Source: Gammaproteobacteria bacterium
Lineage (GTDB): Bacteria > Pseudomonadota > Gammaproteobacteria > Burkholderiales > Rhodocyclaceae
Assembly (NCBI GenBank): GCA_018819515.1
Contig: JAHJPX010000008.1
Location: 124,001-188,000, forward strand
Reading direction: 5' to 3'
Length of the DNA: 64,000 nt
A model generated the notes under the pieces. The model was not told where the DNA came from. It saw only the letters and a program-made list of their open reading frames with translations, and did not search any database. Of this stretch, positions 63,641 through 64,000 are shown piece after piece (the first letter of the stretch is position 1; the number at the start of each line of letters is the position of its first letter). Position numbers and translations under genes: made by a program.

Positions 63641-64000
63641 ATGAACACCTCGACCGAAAGGGACATCGGCCCGCTGACCTGGGTGAAGGGCGAGATCGAC
63701 CTCGCCCTCGAACGAGCAGCCGAGGCGTTGAATCGCCATGGTCAGGATGACGCGGACACAACCGGCCTGAAGACGGCTCGCGCAAACCTGCATCAAGCTC
63801 ACGGTGCATTGTCGATCGTCGGTTTCGATGGCGTAACCCGCTTCTCTGAAGCACTCGATCAGTTGCTGGAGGCCGTCGAGGACGGGATCGTTGTATACGA
63901 TCCGTCCGTCGCGACCACCGCAAGCAACGCCATTGCCGCGATTCGCAACTACCTCGAGGATCTGGTTGCCGGTCTGCCCGACCAACCGCTACGTTTGTTG
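63641..64000 (+). CDS. Start of Pil-Chp histidine kinase ChpA/PilL, cut by right edge
   Basis: The first 120 codons of an open frame. The N-terminus (LTWVKGEIDLALERAAEAL ... ARANLHQAHGALSIVGFDGVTRFSEALDQLLEAVE) matches the Hpt-like start of ChpA/PilL kinases. Position right after pilJ supports this. Confidence 0.85.
   Translation, partial: MNTSTERDIGPLTWVKGEIDLALERAAEALNRHGQDDADTTGLKTARANLHQAHGALSIVGFDGVTRFSEALDQLLEAVEDGIVVYDPSVATTASNAIAAIRNYLEDLVAGLPDQPLRLL

Overview
The window is a GC-rich (by eye about 63-65 %) chromosomal segment of a betaproteobacterium, most likely a Rhodocyclales-type or related denitrifier/facultative anaerobe. This is inferred from the proteins, not from a marker gene: a complete system I cytochrome c maturation operon, the yicC-gmk-rpoZ-spoT and kinase/phosphatase-rph-rdgB-hemW neighbourhood, thiS-thiG, hemL-thiE-thiD and a pilGHIJ-chpA chemosensory cluster. 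There is no rRNA, CRISPR array, prophage or insertion sequence. Almost all of the window is coding and the genes are tightly packed, many with ATGA or GTGA overlaps. LAYOUT. 1-13.2 kb (minus strand) is the most unusual part. It holds two large NifJ-like 2-oxoacid:acceptor oxidoreductases (one cut by the left edge), a fusion of the two subunits of an Nfn/Sud-type NADH-ferredoxin:NADP oxidoreductase, and an orphan RnfB-like iron-sulfur protein. Together they look like a low-potential electron module: oxidative decarboxylation of 2-oxoacids, ferredoxin, flavin-based NAD(P)H exchange. Its two transcription units start with matching promoters and a homologous leader of about 130 nt with four hairpins in the same order and spacing, including compensating base changes. 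13.4-20.1 kb is ccmABCDEFGHI (plus). 20.2-24.4 kb (minus) is a DUF3460 gene, spoT, rpoZ, gmk and yicC. 24.5-32.7 kb (plus) is a Ser/Thr kinase with a PP2C phosphatase, rph, an unknown gene, rdgB, an outer-membrane protein, hemW and a GGDEF protein. 32.6-36.2 kb (minus) is trmB, an unknown exported protein, thiG, thiS and a MocR-type regulator. 36.4-38.7 kb (plus) is a DUF2917 gene, tRNA-Gly, an HDOD protein and mutY. 38.8-42.3 kb is a carbonic anhydrase fusion (minus) and thiC (plus). 42.4-46.5 kb is a small accessory island: a DUF488 protein with an unknown partner and a single-chain MmeI-like type IIL restriction-modification enzyme. 46.6-57.2 kb is mostly housekeeping (DUF4124 protein, PEBP-like protein, small Cys-rich protein, HD-GYP, uppP, yqiA, RNase II-like, TonB-like, aroE, mtgA, mgtE, dihaem cytochrome c). 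57.2-59.9 kb (minus) is hemL, thiE and thiD. 60.2-64 kb is pilG, pilH, pilI, pilJ and the start of chpA/pilL. ACROSS THE WINDOW a 23-base repeat (begins AAAGTCAG, ends ACGCC, followed by GAG in about half of the copies) occurs about 13 times between 13 and 54 kb, in both orientations. It lies in gaps and also in frame inside conserved genes such as ccmF, hemW, mutY, yqiA and aroE, where it is read in different frames. Two direct copies bracket the restriction island. This repeat and the paired leaders are the two observations most worth following up.
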